64,000 nucleotides of DNA, taken from the NCBI RefSeq assembly GCF_027596085.1, contig NC_072466.1:22533613-22597612 (forward strand), given 5' to 3'. The DNA is from Anoplopoma fimbria (Eukaryota > Chordata > Actinopteri > Perciformes > Anoplopomatidae). Position 1 is the first letter of the stretch, and each line of letters opens with the position of its first letter. This document shows, piece by piece, positions 37,871-51,054 of this stretch. Under the pieces are notes generated by a model, which worked only from the letters and a program-made list of their open reading frames with translations, was not told where the DNA came from and ran no database searches. A program made the position numbers and the translations under genes.

Positions 37871-40411
37871 AAGCCATGCCTAATCTCCCCCACTAATTAA
37901 CCTGATAGTGATGCGGCTCGTTATGCTAATGAGCTGTGAGGTGTGTGCGGTGTGTTTGTGTGTCTGAGGACAAGAGACGGCGGAGTATCAGAGAGACAGA
38001 ACGAGTGGAGTGACAGAGAGACATTCAAAGACAACGTTGACCACTTGAAAGCAAAATGTAGCTCACTGGATAAGTTGTTATTACCGTTTGCAAAGATGTA
38101 ATGCATTGTTGTTTTTAACTGAAGGGAAACAACAATAGTAACATTCTACTTTTTGGAATTCAGGTACATTTTATATACGTAAAAATATTCATCGTCTACT
38201 GGCGGTCCCCGGGGGCTTTTGAGACCTGGGGATAAGGGCAGGTGCATGGGATCTGTCAGATCTGTACAAAGCATCGAAACTAAAGATACATCACCGACAG
38301 TATAATAACATCTAAAACCCATGATTCACTCTCACTCAGCGACATGAAAAATACTTTCAAAAAGCTAATGTATAGAAATACAAAAACAGTACACAGAGCG
38401 TCCTGCCGGGCCTTAGCCCAACCTAGTGGAAGAGTCACACCACAGAAGTAAATAAGAAAAACACAGACAGACTGGGTCTATCCCTTGGCGAGTTCCAGGC
38501 AAACCAAATCACCCAGGATTCGTAATGTCTCCCCCTGGGCTCTTCAAAAATGTCTGACACCGTGGGCAAAGCCGGCGAATGAGCAGGTATCTCCTCTAAA
38601 CGCAGGGGACGTCTGTCAGGCATGGGGGTCCTTTGTTGCGGCCCAGACCACCTCCGATGTATCCAATGGTGATTGAGTGATGAGTCAATTCACTTTGTGG
38701 AGTCGCTGGCAAATATCTGCTCTTACATGCTCAACGTATGTTTGTCAGTACATTTATTTCTAAGAACATCCCAATAATTAATTCTGATAAATATAATAAA
38801 ACTATACATTAGCCAAAAATAAATAAGCTGTACTATTCCTCTGTAGCAGCTGGTGTAAAAATATCTGTCCCTGTCACAACTTCACCGGTGTATTTTAATG
38901 GATGCTATGGTTCCTATGGAGTGTGACCTGAATGTGTAGGGACAGATCCACATCCCCATACTATCCCAGTCCCCCCCACTCCTCTTATTTCCTCTCTCAC
39001 CCCCATCTTCTTTGGCGGCGCGGTGTTCTGCTTACAGAAGCCAGAGGAAGGCGACAGGTTTCCACTTTTCACCTCGCTGTTTTCGCTACTGTATTTCTGT
39101 CCCGACAGCTGCTCTTCCCTGCGGCGCCGGCTCCAGTCGCAGTCATCCGTGGGACCCGACACGCCCTCCCCCCCAACCATCACTCACTCCCGCCACATGG
39201 CAGAGCCTCGGTATCAGATCGCCCATGTGACGTGGGCGGCGATACGCGGCCGACGATGCACCGGAACCTTATTTTGTGATCCTTTTAACACCTCGGCTGC
39301 CTGGCCCAATGCCAACGTCCTTACCAGATTACATTAGCATGTTCCATGTAAGGAATATTGGGAAGGAAAAAGACGCCGTCTGTTTGTGGTTCTCCCACTT
39401 GCACATGAACCAGTTTTGATCTAAGACCTATGAGTATATATAATAAAGCTGCTATCGGGGCTTTTGCTTCAGGGTAGCAGTTCTTATTAGAGACCTGATC
39501 CAGGCAGAAGTTCACACCCCACAGGACCGGTTCAATAATCGATGGAGTCGTAATTTGTCGGGCACCGATCCGCAGACAGAGAGGACAGTTAGTAAGACAA
39601 ACTGCTCAGTAATGGCAGATGGTCTTTAAAGCCAGATGTTTCCACGGAGCATCATTTCTGCAGCTCCTTTACAGTGAGAAGCATCTTAACCTTTAGAAGG
39701 ATGATTTATGTTGTGCTGCTGGCGTGTTCTTTTCTCTCATCCCCAGAGCACTAAGGTAGAGAAGAAAGTGTGGCAATGAGAAGAGATATCAATCTCAATA
39801 ATATCTCTGTCCTTTTCCTTTTCCTGTCTGACAGAATGTGCAGTGCAAGTTATTACGAACGTCACTTTTATGATGTTTCATTAAGAGCACCGTTCTTTCC
39901 TCCTCGTCTCCACACCATACTCTCGAGACGAGAATCTCTTCAATTGCAATTTTTACTGTCGCGGTTAACAAGCTTTTTAACACAGTTTCTTTTTTTTATT
40001 GAGATTTCTTCTTCATAGTATAAATTTTTTTTTTAAAGGTGGACTCCATCTGCATCTTTTCAAAAGGAAACAACTATTCAGTTGTCAGCTAAAAAAGAAG
40101 TGACTAGGTTAGCAAATTAAGCTAATCAATATGGTTATGAACTATGCCAACAATAGTGCTATCAGCGTCAGTTTGCAAAGAACTGGAGGAGTTAGTTTGG
40201 ACTTGTTGGAAAAGGGGTGTACGTAAACTCCAATTTATTATTTTATAATAATTTTAACCACCCGAAAAAAAAAACCCATAAAAAATAAAATCAGTTCACT
40301 ATTATTATTATTATAAATATTATTACTATTATCATGAGAACATTATTATTTTTGAATATTATTATTTTTGAATATTATTATTTTTGAATATTATTATATT
40401 ATAATGTTGGT

Positions 40412-40412
<1 letters not shown>

Positions 40413-40443
<31 letters not shown>
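40413..40443. repeat. (TTA)n trinucleotide repeat
   Basis: TTA/ATT repeat run within a wider A/T-rich block (40300-40460). Confidence 0.95.
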
Positions 40444-40597
40444 TACTACAATTTTTTAAATATTTTCACCACTTTACCTCGCCATCAAACAGGCCTTTCC
40501 GAGAGCTTCAGTCATTTTTTCGCTCTCTTAAAGCCTACAGTCTCCATTCACAAAAACATTTTACCATCATTTTACCTCACAGAACTAGTAGCTGGAA

Positions 40598-40725
40598 ACA
40601 TTTTTAGAAGTGCTTCGAGGCGAAAAAAGCATTTTGACGCTGAGACTTACCAAAGTAGACCAAAATGCAAATGTTGGGATATGAATACATTAGGAACGCC
40701 ACTGGGAAGCTACAGAATGATATAA
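40598..40725 (+). repeat. Family C repeat, copy 2
   Basis: AAGCATTTTGACGCTGAGAC and AACGCCACTGGGAAGCTACA parallel the copy at 10430. The right end runs into a GT microsatellite. Confidence 0.7.
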
Positions 40726-40726
<1 letters not shown>

Positions 40727-40760
<34 letters not shown>

Positions 40761-40783
40761 ATATAAATGTGTGTGTGTGTGTG
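40727..40783. repeat. Two (TG)n runs in a local duplication
   Basis: GAATGATATAAATG precedes each of two TG runs (from 40727 and from 40769), suggesting that a short segment with its microsatellite was duplicated. Confidence 0.9.
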
Positions 40784-40960
40784 CTCATCTGAGGCATGAA
40801 GGAATGTGTGAGTAAGCTTTTGAACAAAGCACAGAATAGTTTCCATCTTAGCGAAGTGATGTGGTGACTGTTGACATGTGGAAAGTGTGTGTGTGCCTCT
40901 ATTAGGGTTCCTTGAATCATGACACACACTCCCAGCTTTGAGTTCTTTGTGTCTGTATAC

Positions 40961-40963
<3 letters not shown>

Positions 40964-41019
<56 letters not shown>
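40964..41019. repeat. (AC)n microsatellite
   Basis: Pure AC run. Confidence 0.98.
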
Positions 41020-41021
<2 letters not shown>

Positions 41022-41162
41022 CGGTTTCATCAGCTGGCCTTACATCAGTGAAGCCAGCTTCATCTTCACTTGAGTCAGTCAGAGTCAGAAGGAAAAGTCT
41101 CTCCCTTCTGACTCTGGGTTAAAAGTGACGTTGTTTCTGAACAGCGAGTGCTGATCCAGTCT

Positions 41163-41274
<112 letters not shown>

Positions 41275-41724
41275 GTTTATCCGTGTTTCTCTTTTCTCCT
41301 AAAAAGGCTAAAGTAGAGCGGGATGGAGGGCCGGGGATCAGGAGAGGGAGGGACGGGTCACAGGCCGCCGGGCGTCTGTCTGTGTTGTGGTCTGGCCCAT
41401 AAATCCTCTCTTGGCAGGTCCGGTTTGGACGGGGGGGGTGGGGGTGGGGGGGGGGGAGCAAAAACTGATGGATGGATTTGTGTATAAATGTGATTCTCTT
41501 AAAGGAAACCAGTTGGAATGGAAGAAAAACAACGCTGTCCTGGTCTGACCCGTGTCGACGTCGGAGCATTGGATGTGTGTAATTGGCAGCAGCTGCTTAT
41601 AAAGGTGCTGTGTGTTGAAAAGGCTGCATGTGAGCAGCAGCATGATTGACTCATCTATCAGTGGGGATGGATGCAGGGCAGCACCCCTGCAACTCCAGAT
41701 TCACACACTTTGTTTTGTTATTAA

Positions 41725-41870
41725 GTCATTCATTTTCTTTTAATTAGTGGATCAATTGTTTCGTCTATAACATTTCAGATAATGGAGATTATTTTTGTCC
41801 GACAAAGAGTCCACAATTTCCTTAATTTACAGTTTTACAAAACAGAGAAACCAACCAACCAGAGAATATA
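41725..41870 (+). repeat. Family G repeat fragment (fish CAACTAACGATTA-type element)
   Basis: TTAGTGGATCAATTGTTTCG, TTTTTGTCCGACAAAGAGTC and ACCAGAGAAT follow the order of a very common teleost element, as I remember it. It is diverged and shortened. Possible small pieces also occur at 4735-4760 and 15345-15360. Confidence 0.5.
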
Positions 41871-42148
41871 TGTATATATATTTTAGATTATTGCAGTATT
41901 GCATGCAAAGTGATTAATGGTCTCCTCTGATGGTTTTTGTGATTAGCTATCAGAAAGATTGGGCTCTTATTAGAGCAAATTATTGTTTGTTCAAAATCAG
42001 ATCTTAATATATAAAGAATATGATTCCTAAGTGAGATAGCAACCCAGTGACACCTTAAGAAATAGCATCTGAAAACCAAACTGAAGGAAGTTACCATTCC
42101 CTCTCATTTTAACTGCAGCAGGGGTCCGACAGTCTGCCCCGCTCAGTC

Positions 42149-42176
42149 CTGGTTCTGGTTCTGGTTCTGGTTCTGC
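42149..42176. repeat. (GGTTCT)4 hexanucleotide repeat
   Basis: Four tandem GGTTCT units. Confidence 0.95.
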
Positions 42177-43418
42177 CGTGCCTCCCTTCCTTCCAGCGGG
42201 TCCAGCAATACAGCCTGGGTCTCCAGCAGTGTGTTGTCAGTGTTGGCTCCCAGCGGGGGGGAGCAAGGTGAAGCTCTGCTCCTGGGCGGAGGAGGAGACA
42301 CTGCTGCTAGGCTCAAAGCTCTTAAAGCTTCTGACTGCAGGTCAAAGCTGGGTCCGAGTTTGTCCACGCTGGGCTTGAGGAGTTTCTGCCGAACCCACGT
42401 GATTTCGTCTGATGATGCCAGAATACGACCCGGTGGCACAGATGACCAGCATTCAGAGTAGAAATATAGATATAAACAACCATCTCACTTATGTAGGTCA
42501 AATAGAGGAATCAGTATTCAAATGAGACTGTTTTCAAAAGTTCCTGGCAGTAACTTTAAGTCCCGAATACCAACTTTAGTGTTTTTGGCAAAAGAAATAA
42601 AGAAAGCTTTGAAGATGTCAATGCTTTAAAATAAACCAGTATTTAACGATGAGTAGAAAGCAGACTAGGGCCAGCGGTGGACTCATGTGTCAGCAGCATT
42701 TTTCAGACTCGGCAGCAGCTTGTCTCCACGGAGACACGTGAAAAAGTGTTCATTTATTTTCAGTCTTTACGGCCCCCCTGGCAACAGTCGGCCATGTGGG
42801 GGCTTTGCGGAGAGGAGGGGTTTGAAACCCGAGTGAGGTGGAGAACACACAGAGGGACACTTCATCCCCGTCCCATAGTAACAGCCTACGTCCTCCCCGG
42901 GCCGGGACCAGTTTGTTTTTGCAGGTCGGAGGGGGTGAAAGCATGGTGTAAACATTCAAGGGTACAGCGACCCCTTCCCCTCCTCCGACAGTGTACCACA
43001 TCAGTCTGGCATGTGTTTGTGCTCATGGGATCGTGACAGTGCGTGACCCCCCCCTCTGTCCACCTGCCCAGCTTTTTGGTTGTCTTGATGAGCTCATGGT
43101 CTCTGGCAGCAGACCCCCCGTCCCCTGGGTTGGCAGAGTGGCAGACTAAAACTCTGCAACACAGCTGGACAGCAGCAGAGAGAGACTGAGACGTTGGAAG
43201 AGGAAGAGACAGAGATGCTGGTTCAGGAGAAAGGCTTGGACGGAAAGAGAAAAGCAGGTAGAGAATAGGAAAGAGCAAGTGGAAAAAGTCAGGGAGAGGA
43301 AAAAAAGGACAGGTCAGAGGTCACCAGCTTTGTGTATTTTTTCTGACTGCTGCTGCTGCTGGAGGCTTTGGTAAACCCAGGACCCCTCTGAGGCCCCATC
43401 ACCGAGGTATCCGCAGAC

Positions 43419-43494
43419 ATGCCCGCTGCAGCGAGAGTTCAGCGATTCCCCCGGGATCAACAGATGATCAGCCGGGCTCAAATCACCCTCCGGA
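43419..43494 (+). other. Candidate intragenic first exon in intron 3
   Basis: An ATG opens 25 codons starting MPAAARVQRFPRDQQ and ending ITLR plus one base, followed by GTGAGT, an excellent donor, at 43495. The exit phase of 1 fits the linker exon at 58449 (junction AGC, Ser, then PTLPRQ). If transcribed, it would give an Ena/VASP protein lacking EVH1. Upstream sequence (about 42770-43400) is moderately GC-rich. It cannot be a cassette exon from an acceptor at 43380, because that frame stops after a few codons. The peptide is unknown to me; chance is a real alternative. Confidence 0.2.
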
Positions 43495-44029
43495 GTGAGT
43501 AGGACAGGACGGGTCGCTTGGATTGTGTGTGAATGTTGTTTGGCTGAAGAAAAAAAACAGCTGCTGAAACAAGTAGTCTATGAATCAGTCTGGAGACATT
43601 TATGAACATTCTCTGGTTCCTGGTACTTTCTGTAAATGTGAGGATCTTTTATTTCATTTCTAAATGGAATCTTTCTCCGAAAAATAAGCGGTTGGGAAAA
43701 ACTATTTGCCTTCTTTGTCCTATTTTCTGACATTTCTATAAACTACACGGAAAATCTGCTAGGAAATGCTGTGTTTTGACATATATTAATAATTAATGGT
43801 AATCACATGTGTTTATCGCGCTTCCTTATCAATCAATAACCTTTACGTGCCTCTGTAATATATCGCACAGAGTATTTATTTATCACGCTTATTGTTGATA
43901 AAACACATTTTTGCATCACGTCCATGTCACATGACCTCCCCCAATAACACCGAAGTAAAAGATCCAAATTTAATATATGGTCATAAAGTTAGGTAACGTC
44001 AGGTTAAGCCGCATATAAAGTGTACTGAT

Positions 44030-44560
44030 TTTAGACTGTATATAAGAAGTGGACGTAGTCATAGTAACGTCACCCTTTGGTTTGTGGACTGCTGTTTTGA
44101 AGCTTTGAGTTTGGCGATTTTGCCGTCATCATCTTGGATTACGGCCGTCACCATGTTGTTTTTTTTGGCAACCAATTAACAAAAGTTACCATATTTTGAA
44201 TACAGAGGCCTGACGTAGAGACACCATGGCAGCAACCTGTCAATCACAGTAAGCCCGCCCTAAAGCATATCCTGTTTTATGGTCTGTTTGACTCTAAATG
44301 GACCATCATTTACTAAATGAACATCATGCTGTATTGAAGAAGACTTGAAACTAGAGATTGAGACCATAAACTCATGTTTACAATGTTTACTGAGGGAATA
44401 AATCAAGAGAGAAGTAGGGTCATTTTCTCATCGACTTCTATACAATCTGACTTCTTTTTTTGCAATTAGATGAGTCACCCCCTGCTGGTCAGCAGAGAGA
44501 ATGCAGGTTTTAAGATACTTCCTCATCAGCTTCACTTGGCAGAACCGGAGGTTGCCACCG
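44030..44560 (-). repeat. Family A repeat, copy 3, longest
   Basis: Reverse orientation: it begins at TAGACTGTATATAAGAAGTG and passes through TCAATCACAGTAAGCCCGCC, AAATGGACCATCATTTACTA and AATAAATCAAGAGAGAAGTA. It then continues past the other copies into GAGTCACCCCCTGCTGGTCA and CGGAGGTTGCC. That extra end may be the true terminus of the family. Confidence 0.75.
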
Positions 44561-45179
44561 AATGCTGTGCTGATTATCCTTTCTGGTTTACACAATTCAG
44601 ACCACGATCAGGATTTGAAAACGATTTGATGACTGAGGTGGGAGGCTAGAACCGTCTCCAACAATCTGATTCACTGAATGGGTTTTTGTGCCTTTACTGA
44701 TACCAAATAATTTATTCTATTGGAATTGAACGTGACTACCGACTTTTAATGTTTAACACTTAAACATAGTTACTAGAATGATGGTGCATGCTTTGCTAGT
44801 AGCTGATGACTGAACCTACAATGAGGTTTACAGATTTGAATTGAGATCAGTAACCAAACAGTCTGTAAGGTTTCTGACTTGGAATCAGTAGGGAAAAGGT
44901 AGAACGAGGTCATCCTTACTCAGTGTCATGCAGTTCAATGAAATACACCACATGAATGTATTGCACCGCTGCTGTCTTGTACCAGTAATTAAGTGTGTGA
45001 AATATCCATGAGTGTGTGTGTAGAAACGTTTAACAGTACTATCCCACGAGCCTCACACACACTTCAGCCGGCAGCGAGGCTTCCCCCCGATTGGCCACGG
45101 AGCCGCCATATGATTGTATTGGTCAAGCTGCGCTGTAGTTATCATGTAGCAACAGTGTATGAAGGCTGGGGGGGGGAGT

Positions 45180-45680
45180 GTTATGACTTATAACACTAAC
45201 CCTATCATACAGCAATACTTCATAATTGCTTCACACTTTTTTTGTTGTTGCTAGGATTATAATGTATTATATTTCCCATAGTTGTAATACATTATAATCA
45301 TTTTAAAATGTATTATAATCACATACATTAAAATGCATTAGAACAGCATTTTAATGTATTTATACACCTATGGGGTCATTGTTGGCTTTAACTCTAATGC
45401 ATTCAAACCATGATAATAAAACAATATACGAGGAGTATAATGTATTACATCCATGGGAATTAGAATACTATGATCGTGGCAAAAATATATTATTAGTGAG
45501 TGGCCAGCAATTACGACGTATTAGGATATTTGACCTTAACAGTCATTATTAAATGCTTTGTAATGTGATATGATTATTGTTGTAAATTTTTTAAGAAAAA
45601 TGTAAATACACAGTGCTATAAGCAGATCATAAGAGTATGTTCATAATGCATTACAGACATGAGCGTAGTAGAATTTGTTA
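45180..45680. repeat. A/T-rich block with TAATGTATTATA words
   Basis: Variants of TATAATGTATTATA and TTTTAATGTATTTAT recur in both orientations. It is likely a degraded inverted or tandem repeat; class unknown. Confidence 0.4.
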
Positions 45681-48600
45681 CACAAGACACAGTGGGACAT
45701 TTTACACTTTAAAAATGCACTTGTCAGTGCCCTCTGGTGGACAAACCATGTAATGGAGGCTCTGTTTTACCTCATATTTTGGCTTTTCTGTCCTGCATCT
45801 CCTTTGTTCCTCATCTGACGACCCTCAGTTGTGAGTTAAGGCAGTAGTTGTCTGTATTTCAAATCAAGGTATATTCGACACGGACACTCTTTTGTGCCTC
45901 GCCTCAGAATCAGCTATCAAATAGAAAACAATTGAATGAAAATAAAGCAAAAAGTTTTACAAAAGAAACAATGAAACAATTGTGTGCTTCAGAGAACTGA
46001 AACAGTAATAGCAAGTAACCGACACTGTAAGATGGCCAAATCCCAGCCTTTTGTCATTTTCCGCCCATAAAACTCCATAGAACCCCATAGAACCCCAATA
46101 CCCAAACCAACATTCCTACATGCATGTCATGCCACTGACCATAATTGCGTATTTGATGAGATCTCTACAAGTTTGAGGCAGAAAAAAAAAAAATGCTCTG
46201 ACGGATAAAAAATGCTTCCAGCTCTGATGATGAATCACAAACTACTGGCACACTCGTTCCTCTCCATCTGAACTGATCTGCTTGTAATTCAGCGTTGACA
46301 AAAACGGGCCCTTTTCACGATTTATGGAGCATTTGTGACCGATCACATTTTCACCAGAGCAGCTGACGGGGCAGATTTTTGCACAGCTTCCCTCCTCATT
46401 TCCTCCCCAGTTCATCACGCTCTCCTCTCTGTCTTTAGTGTTTGTTTACAACGAGGAATGCATGTAGAGAGAGAGATAGATGGTGGGAAATCTGTCTGTT
46501 GTTGTGTGTCTCACTCGCTCCAGTTCAAAGGACTCGATCCCGTTTTTGTCGCTATCAGCCCGGCGAGCTGGTGGTGAGTCATGAGGTGATATATAATTCA
46601 TGTCGGTATTGGTTTTTGTCTGCTCATGGGTGAGTTGCGGCTTCACATCCCGGCCAGCCTCAAGAATCCAGCGATGAGGAGGAAGAATATATAACTCCTA
46701 TAGTATATGATTTATAAAATGACAGTGCTTTATGAAATACCTTGGGGGAATCTATATGTGTTTCTTGCTTGAAAATATTCTCAGATTTAAAACATGGTGA
46801 GCATTATTTTTTGGCCTGTCAGTAACAGTGTTCCATTGAAGACATGCATCTTGAAAATGGTAGCTATCACAAGCTTCCTTCTTTATTTTATGTTAATGTG
46901 GCTCTAATGAAAGTGGCTCCTTTCCTCAACACCTGACAGTTATTATGGGCCCAAGTGACTCGTAGTAAAATGCTAAAAAATCTTTTTTTGATTTTTGAGT
47001 TCTTAGGTTATTTACATATTTTAGTATATTGTCCCTCCATGCTTAAGGTGAGACACTACAAGTGAAGAAATGTCACCAATAGATATCTCCCAAAAACTTC
47101 CCCAGTAACATTGAGACAAATATTACAAGTTTTCAGAAATTTTTGAATATGCATATATTTTGGATATGAATATTAAATATGTGCTTATTTTGATACATTT
47201 TTGGAACATGTATCCAAACAGTGGTTAAAGCCAGATTTTTTTTTAGTAACAAAAATGTTGTAAAGGTTAGGCTATGACTGATATATGAACAAACCCCTCA
47301 GTAAAAACCTTTAGATTATATTTAGGAAACATACGTGAAGGTTTAGTACTACTGAAGTGGAGTTTTCTGGCATTCAGAGACATGTATTGTAAAATGACAT
47401 ACGTGCAATGCTTTTGCTGGTAGCTAGACACTACATGCAGTTCTCTCTGGAGCCCTTTTTTAAGTAGCTCTTGGCTCTTGTGCTTCCTTCTGACTAACTT
47501 TACGACTGCTGTGGTCGGCTCACGGTGGAGTGGTTTGCAAATAATAGCCTAAATGATGCTTATTGCAACATTGCTTGTTGCTTATTGCAACATTTAGGAG
47601 ATGAGAAACCTGTCAGCCATTTTGATGTTGCTCAACGATGTTGTTTTGGAAGGCCTTGGGAGAGCTTTTCACAGTTTTTTTTTTTATTGGAGCAGGCTGG
47701 TCTCAGTAATAGTGCAGTAATTCGTAGCTCTCACGCAAATTATTTTGTATGTTATCCACATAATCATCAACAAGGAAGTATAAAAACTGCAAAGGCCAAC
47801 ACAGGAAGGGTGGGAGGGGCCTAACAAACGTCGATCTTTCAGCCAGAAGACCGTTTCATTGAAAGGAGAAGTCGATGTAGATTTATTTGTCACGTAACTT
47901 ACTGATGTAGTTAGGCCACTTTGATGGTATTAACCCAAAGAACAATCTTTTCCTAAACTGAACTAAGTAGTTTTGTTGCCTTAACATAACTGATTTGTTT
48001 CCAGAAGTTTGCTTTGAAACAACGGTATGCATAAAAGTAGCGGAAATTGACATGTGTTTTTGGTTTCTGTAGGAAAAACACTTTTCTTAAGATATCACAC
48101 AACCATTGTAAGAGGATACAATGACTGGAATGTTACAATTTCTTTATCGGAGTAGTTTTACTGAGTTAATATCAATGTTTGGTCTAAATTTCACGTGGAA
48201 AGCTGCATTGGAAATATGTTTAATGGAAAAATGTTGTCCTGTATAACAAAGATACATATGAAATCTTCATCTTTTGAAATGCTGGAACCAGCAATCCATT
48301 CAAAAAATAGTTGTAGGTCAAGGACCCACTTGTTTATCCCAGGTCCGTGTACGCTGACCCTAACCCACCAGTGAATACCCCAGTGTTTACCTTAACCCCC
48401 TCAAAGACGCCCAACTGGTTGCCGGGCATATCGGACGCTATAATAAGTACATGTTTGTCATGTTGTGTCACCCCGACACACGATCCCTCTCGTCTCTTCA
48501 GGATCGTCACTGCCTGTCACTGAGATGTCCGTACCCTGCTGCCCTTCTAGACATCCTGACTCCCCCCGAGACCCAAAATAATCCTCACCCGACTTGTAGG

Positions 48601-49839
48601 ACACAGTTGAGGAGTCAAAAATAGACACAGAAACTGATCAAGACGGAGACCTTTCGATGATCAATGATGAAACTACTCCAGTGCGAATCAAACTCTTCAC
48701 CCTGACCAACCGCATTCAGTGTAAGAAATGAACCGAAGAAGTTCATCACACTGAGTTGCATGAAATTCAGAAGTTCGCTCATCAATTCTTTAACTCGTGA
48801 ATTTTTTAATAGGGTTCCCAGGGGCCTCGCTTCTGCAGAATTTGTGGATATTTTCTGAAATTAGTGTCCTTAAAAATAGTTTGTCAGAGCTGCATTTTTT
48901 TAAAGGGGACATATCGTGGAAAAACTCACTTCATCAGAGCTTGTGGACTTACATTTGGGTATCTGGAGTGTTTACCAACCCACAAAATGTAAAATAATAA
49001 GACCGCCCAGTCGGTTTTTTGTGGCCTGCCTTGACCACGAAAGAACATGTGATTCAACGAGCCAATCAGATGTGACTCCCATTCTTATATCACATGGGGG
49101 CTCATTAGAATAAACCACATACGGCTTGAGAATTACCTTTGCAAAGGTGAGACGTATTTTTCGCGCGAGCCAGTCAGAGTGGACAGGGCTTTTTTGACAG
49201 GAGTGGGCTCTTAAAGAGACAGGCGCTAAACCTAAGGACATTGCGTAAAACTTTGAGTCCTTGAATCACGTTAATCACGATAAACAAGACATTGAAAGTC
49301 ATTAAGAAGTCCTTGAATTTAATAGCAGAGAGTCTGTATCTGTGTTTGTGTGTGTGAGCTTTGAACTCCCTTCATACTGTATTAACAGCGAAGCGTTTTT
49401 AAAGTAATGAAGTCAGGATAAGGCTAACAGAGGTGGGGGTGGGGAGATAACTATTGATTGGGGGCCAAATAGAGAATCTGAAGTTGGTCTGCAGTGTGCC
49501 AGGTAGCCCATTTTCGTTGGCCATCTAGTGTAATGGTTATTGATGGAGCGCCCTAATCAGACCTTGAAGAACCATTTCACTTTCCTCGTCTGCTGGAAAC
49601 GCTGACGTCGGCAGGAAGCAGGGGATGGAGACAGAGCAGCAAAAGAGCCATTAGGAAGGCCCAATCCAAACTGTAGCTTTTCTTCTTCATACATTGTTTT
49701 AGGTCTGACTGCAGTGCACAATGATTGGTAGTCTACAGTCACAGGTCAGTTGGGCTCCTAGGTTTGGGATTGATCAAGTATATCTGGGTAGGAAATATAA
49801 TACCTGGATATAAACAGGCAACAACCTCCTAAATGAGAT

Positions 49840-50222
49840 TGTGTAGAAGTCTATGAGAAAATGACTCTACTTCTCACTTGATTTATTCCCTCAGTAAACA
49901 TTGTAAACATGGGTTTATGGTCTCAATCTCTAGTTTCAATTCTTCTTCAATACAGCATGATGTTCATTTAGTAAATTATGGTCCATTTAGAGTCAAACAG
50001 ACCATAAAGCAGGGGATGCTTTAGGGCGGGCTTACTGTGATTGACAGTTCACTGCCACTACTAGAGCCTTATACAAAACTACTCATCAGCAGTCCAAATA
50101 TGGTAACTTCCGTTCATTGGTTGCAAAAAGCCAAGATGGCGACGGCACAATCATTGTACTGTAGTCCACAAACCAATGGTTGACATCATGATGACTACCT
50201 ACACTTTTTATGCAAAGTCTGT
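49840..50222 (+). repeat. Family A repeat, copy 4
   Basis: GTAGAAGTCTATGAGAAAAT, TCCATTTAGAGTCAAACAGA, AAGCCAAGATGGCGACGGCA and ACAAACCAATGG appear in family order. Confidence 0.75.
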
Positions 50223-51040
50223 GATCTACCCAATCATTTCACAGCTTTATCCGCGTATGGTATTTCTGATTAATGAAACATTTTTCACAATCTTTTTGGT
50301 CCACAATCATCACATTCAAGGTATCTGTGGTTCGCACAAACATGCATTGCCAACATTTTTTCCTGCTATGCAATACACAACACTATTAGGCATTGTTGTA
50401 TAGGCTGATACAGTAAGATAAATTGTGTGGAATGACCATGATTCAAATCTGCAAAAATAGTTATTGGTCGCTTATTGTATAAGCGATAAATAGCATTATG
50501 CCATTTTATACATGATTGGTCTGCATTTCAAATGATACTGTTGTCTAAAACTACAAACCACAACTGTCACATTTTCTACTCTGCGGGTCTTGGAAGTTTC
50601 AGTCAGTGTAGGAGGCTCTGAAGTCAGTTGATTTTTGGTTTAGAAGGCTTGATAAATATAAGCCAAGATCTGGTGCCGGCCCGTGATCCACATATCAACC
50701 AGAGCAACATATTTCTATGGAGCAGGTGTCCTTTTCTTGTCCAGCTCAGTCTGGCCTTTAGCCAATCACATGCTGTTGCTATAGATGCTCGGACGGTGAC
50801 ATCATGAGCTAAATTTGATACTACTACATGAAAAATGTGTCCACCTTGTAGTCTGTGATTTTTTACCAGACAGCCTAAACTAAACTGGACACATGGACAC
50901 GTGACTTTGACAGAGTGAATGTCCTTCGCATTTCGTCATTCAGCTCTGAGTGTGTAGAGTCACTAGCCTCGGAGCCACACATGCTAAAATTGCAGACACT
51001 CATCATCATGCTGAGTCTGAGCTCCACACATCATTCATAC

Positions 51041-51054
51041 CCCCCCCCCCCCCA
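51041..51054. repeat. Poly-C run
   Basis: About fourteen consecutive C residues. Confidence 0.85.

Noticed and set aside
42886..43278. 130-codon minus-strand frame
   Set aside because: No domain, no start context and no splice partners; it is antisense to the purine-rich region upstream of the candidate exon at 43419.
46581..46590. ATGAG|GTGATA as a mammal-like enah exon 1
   Set aside because: It lies downstream of the EVH1 exons and has a weak donor. Similar ATGAGGT words at 2829, 9041 and 44821 also have poor donors or wrong positions.
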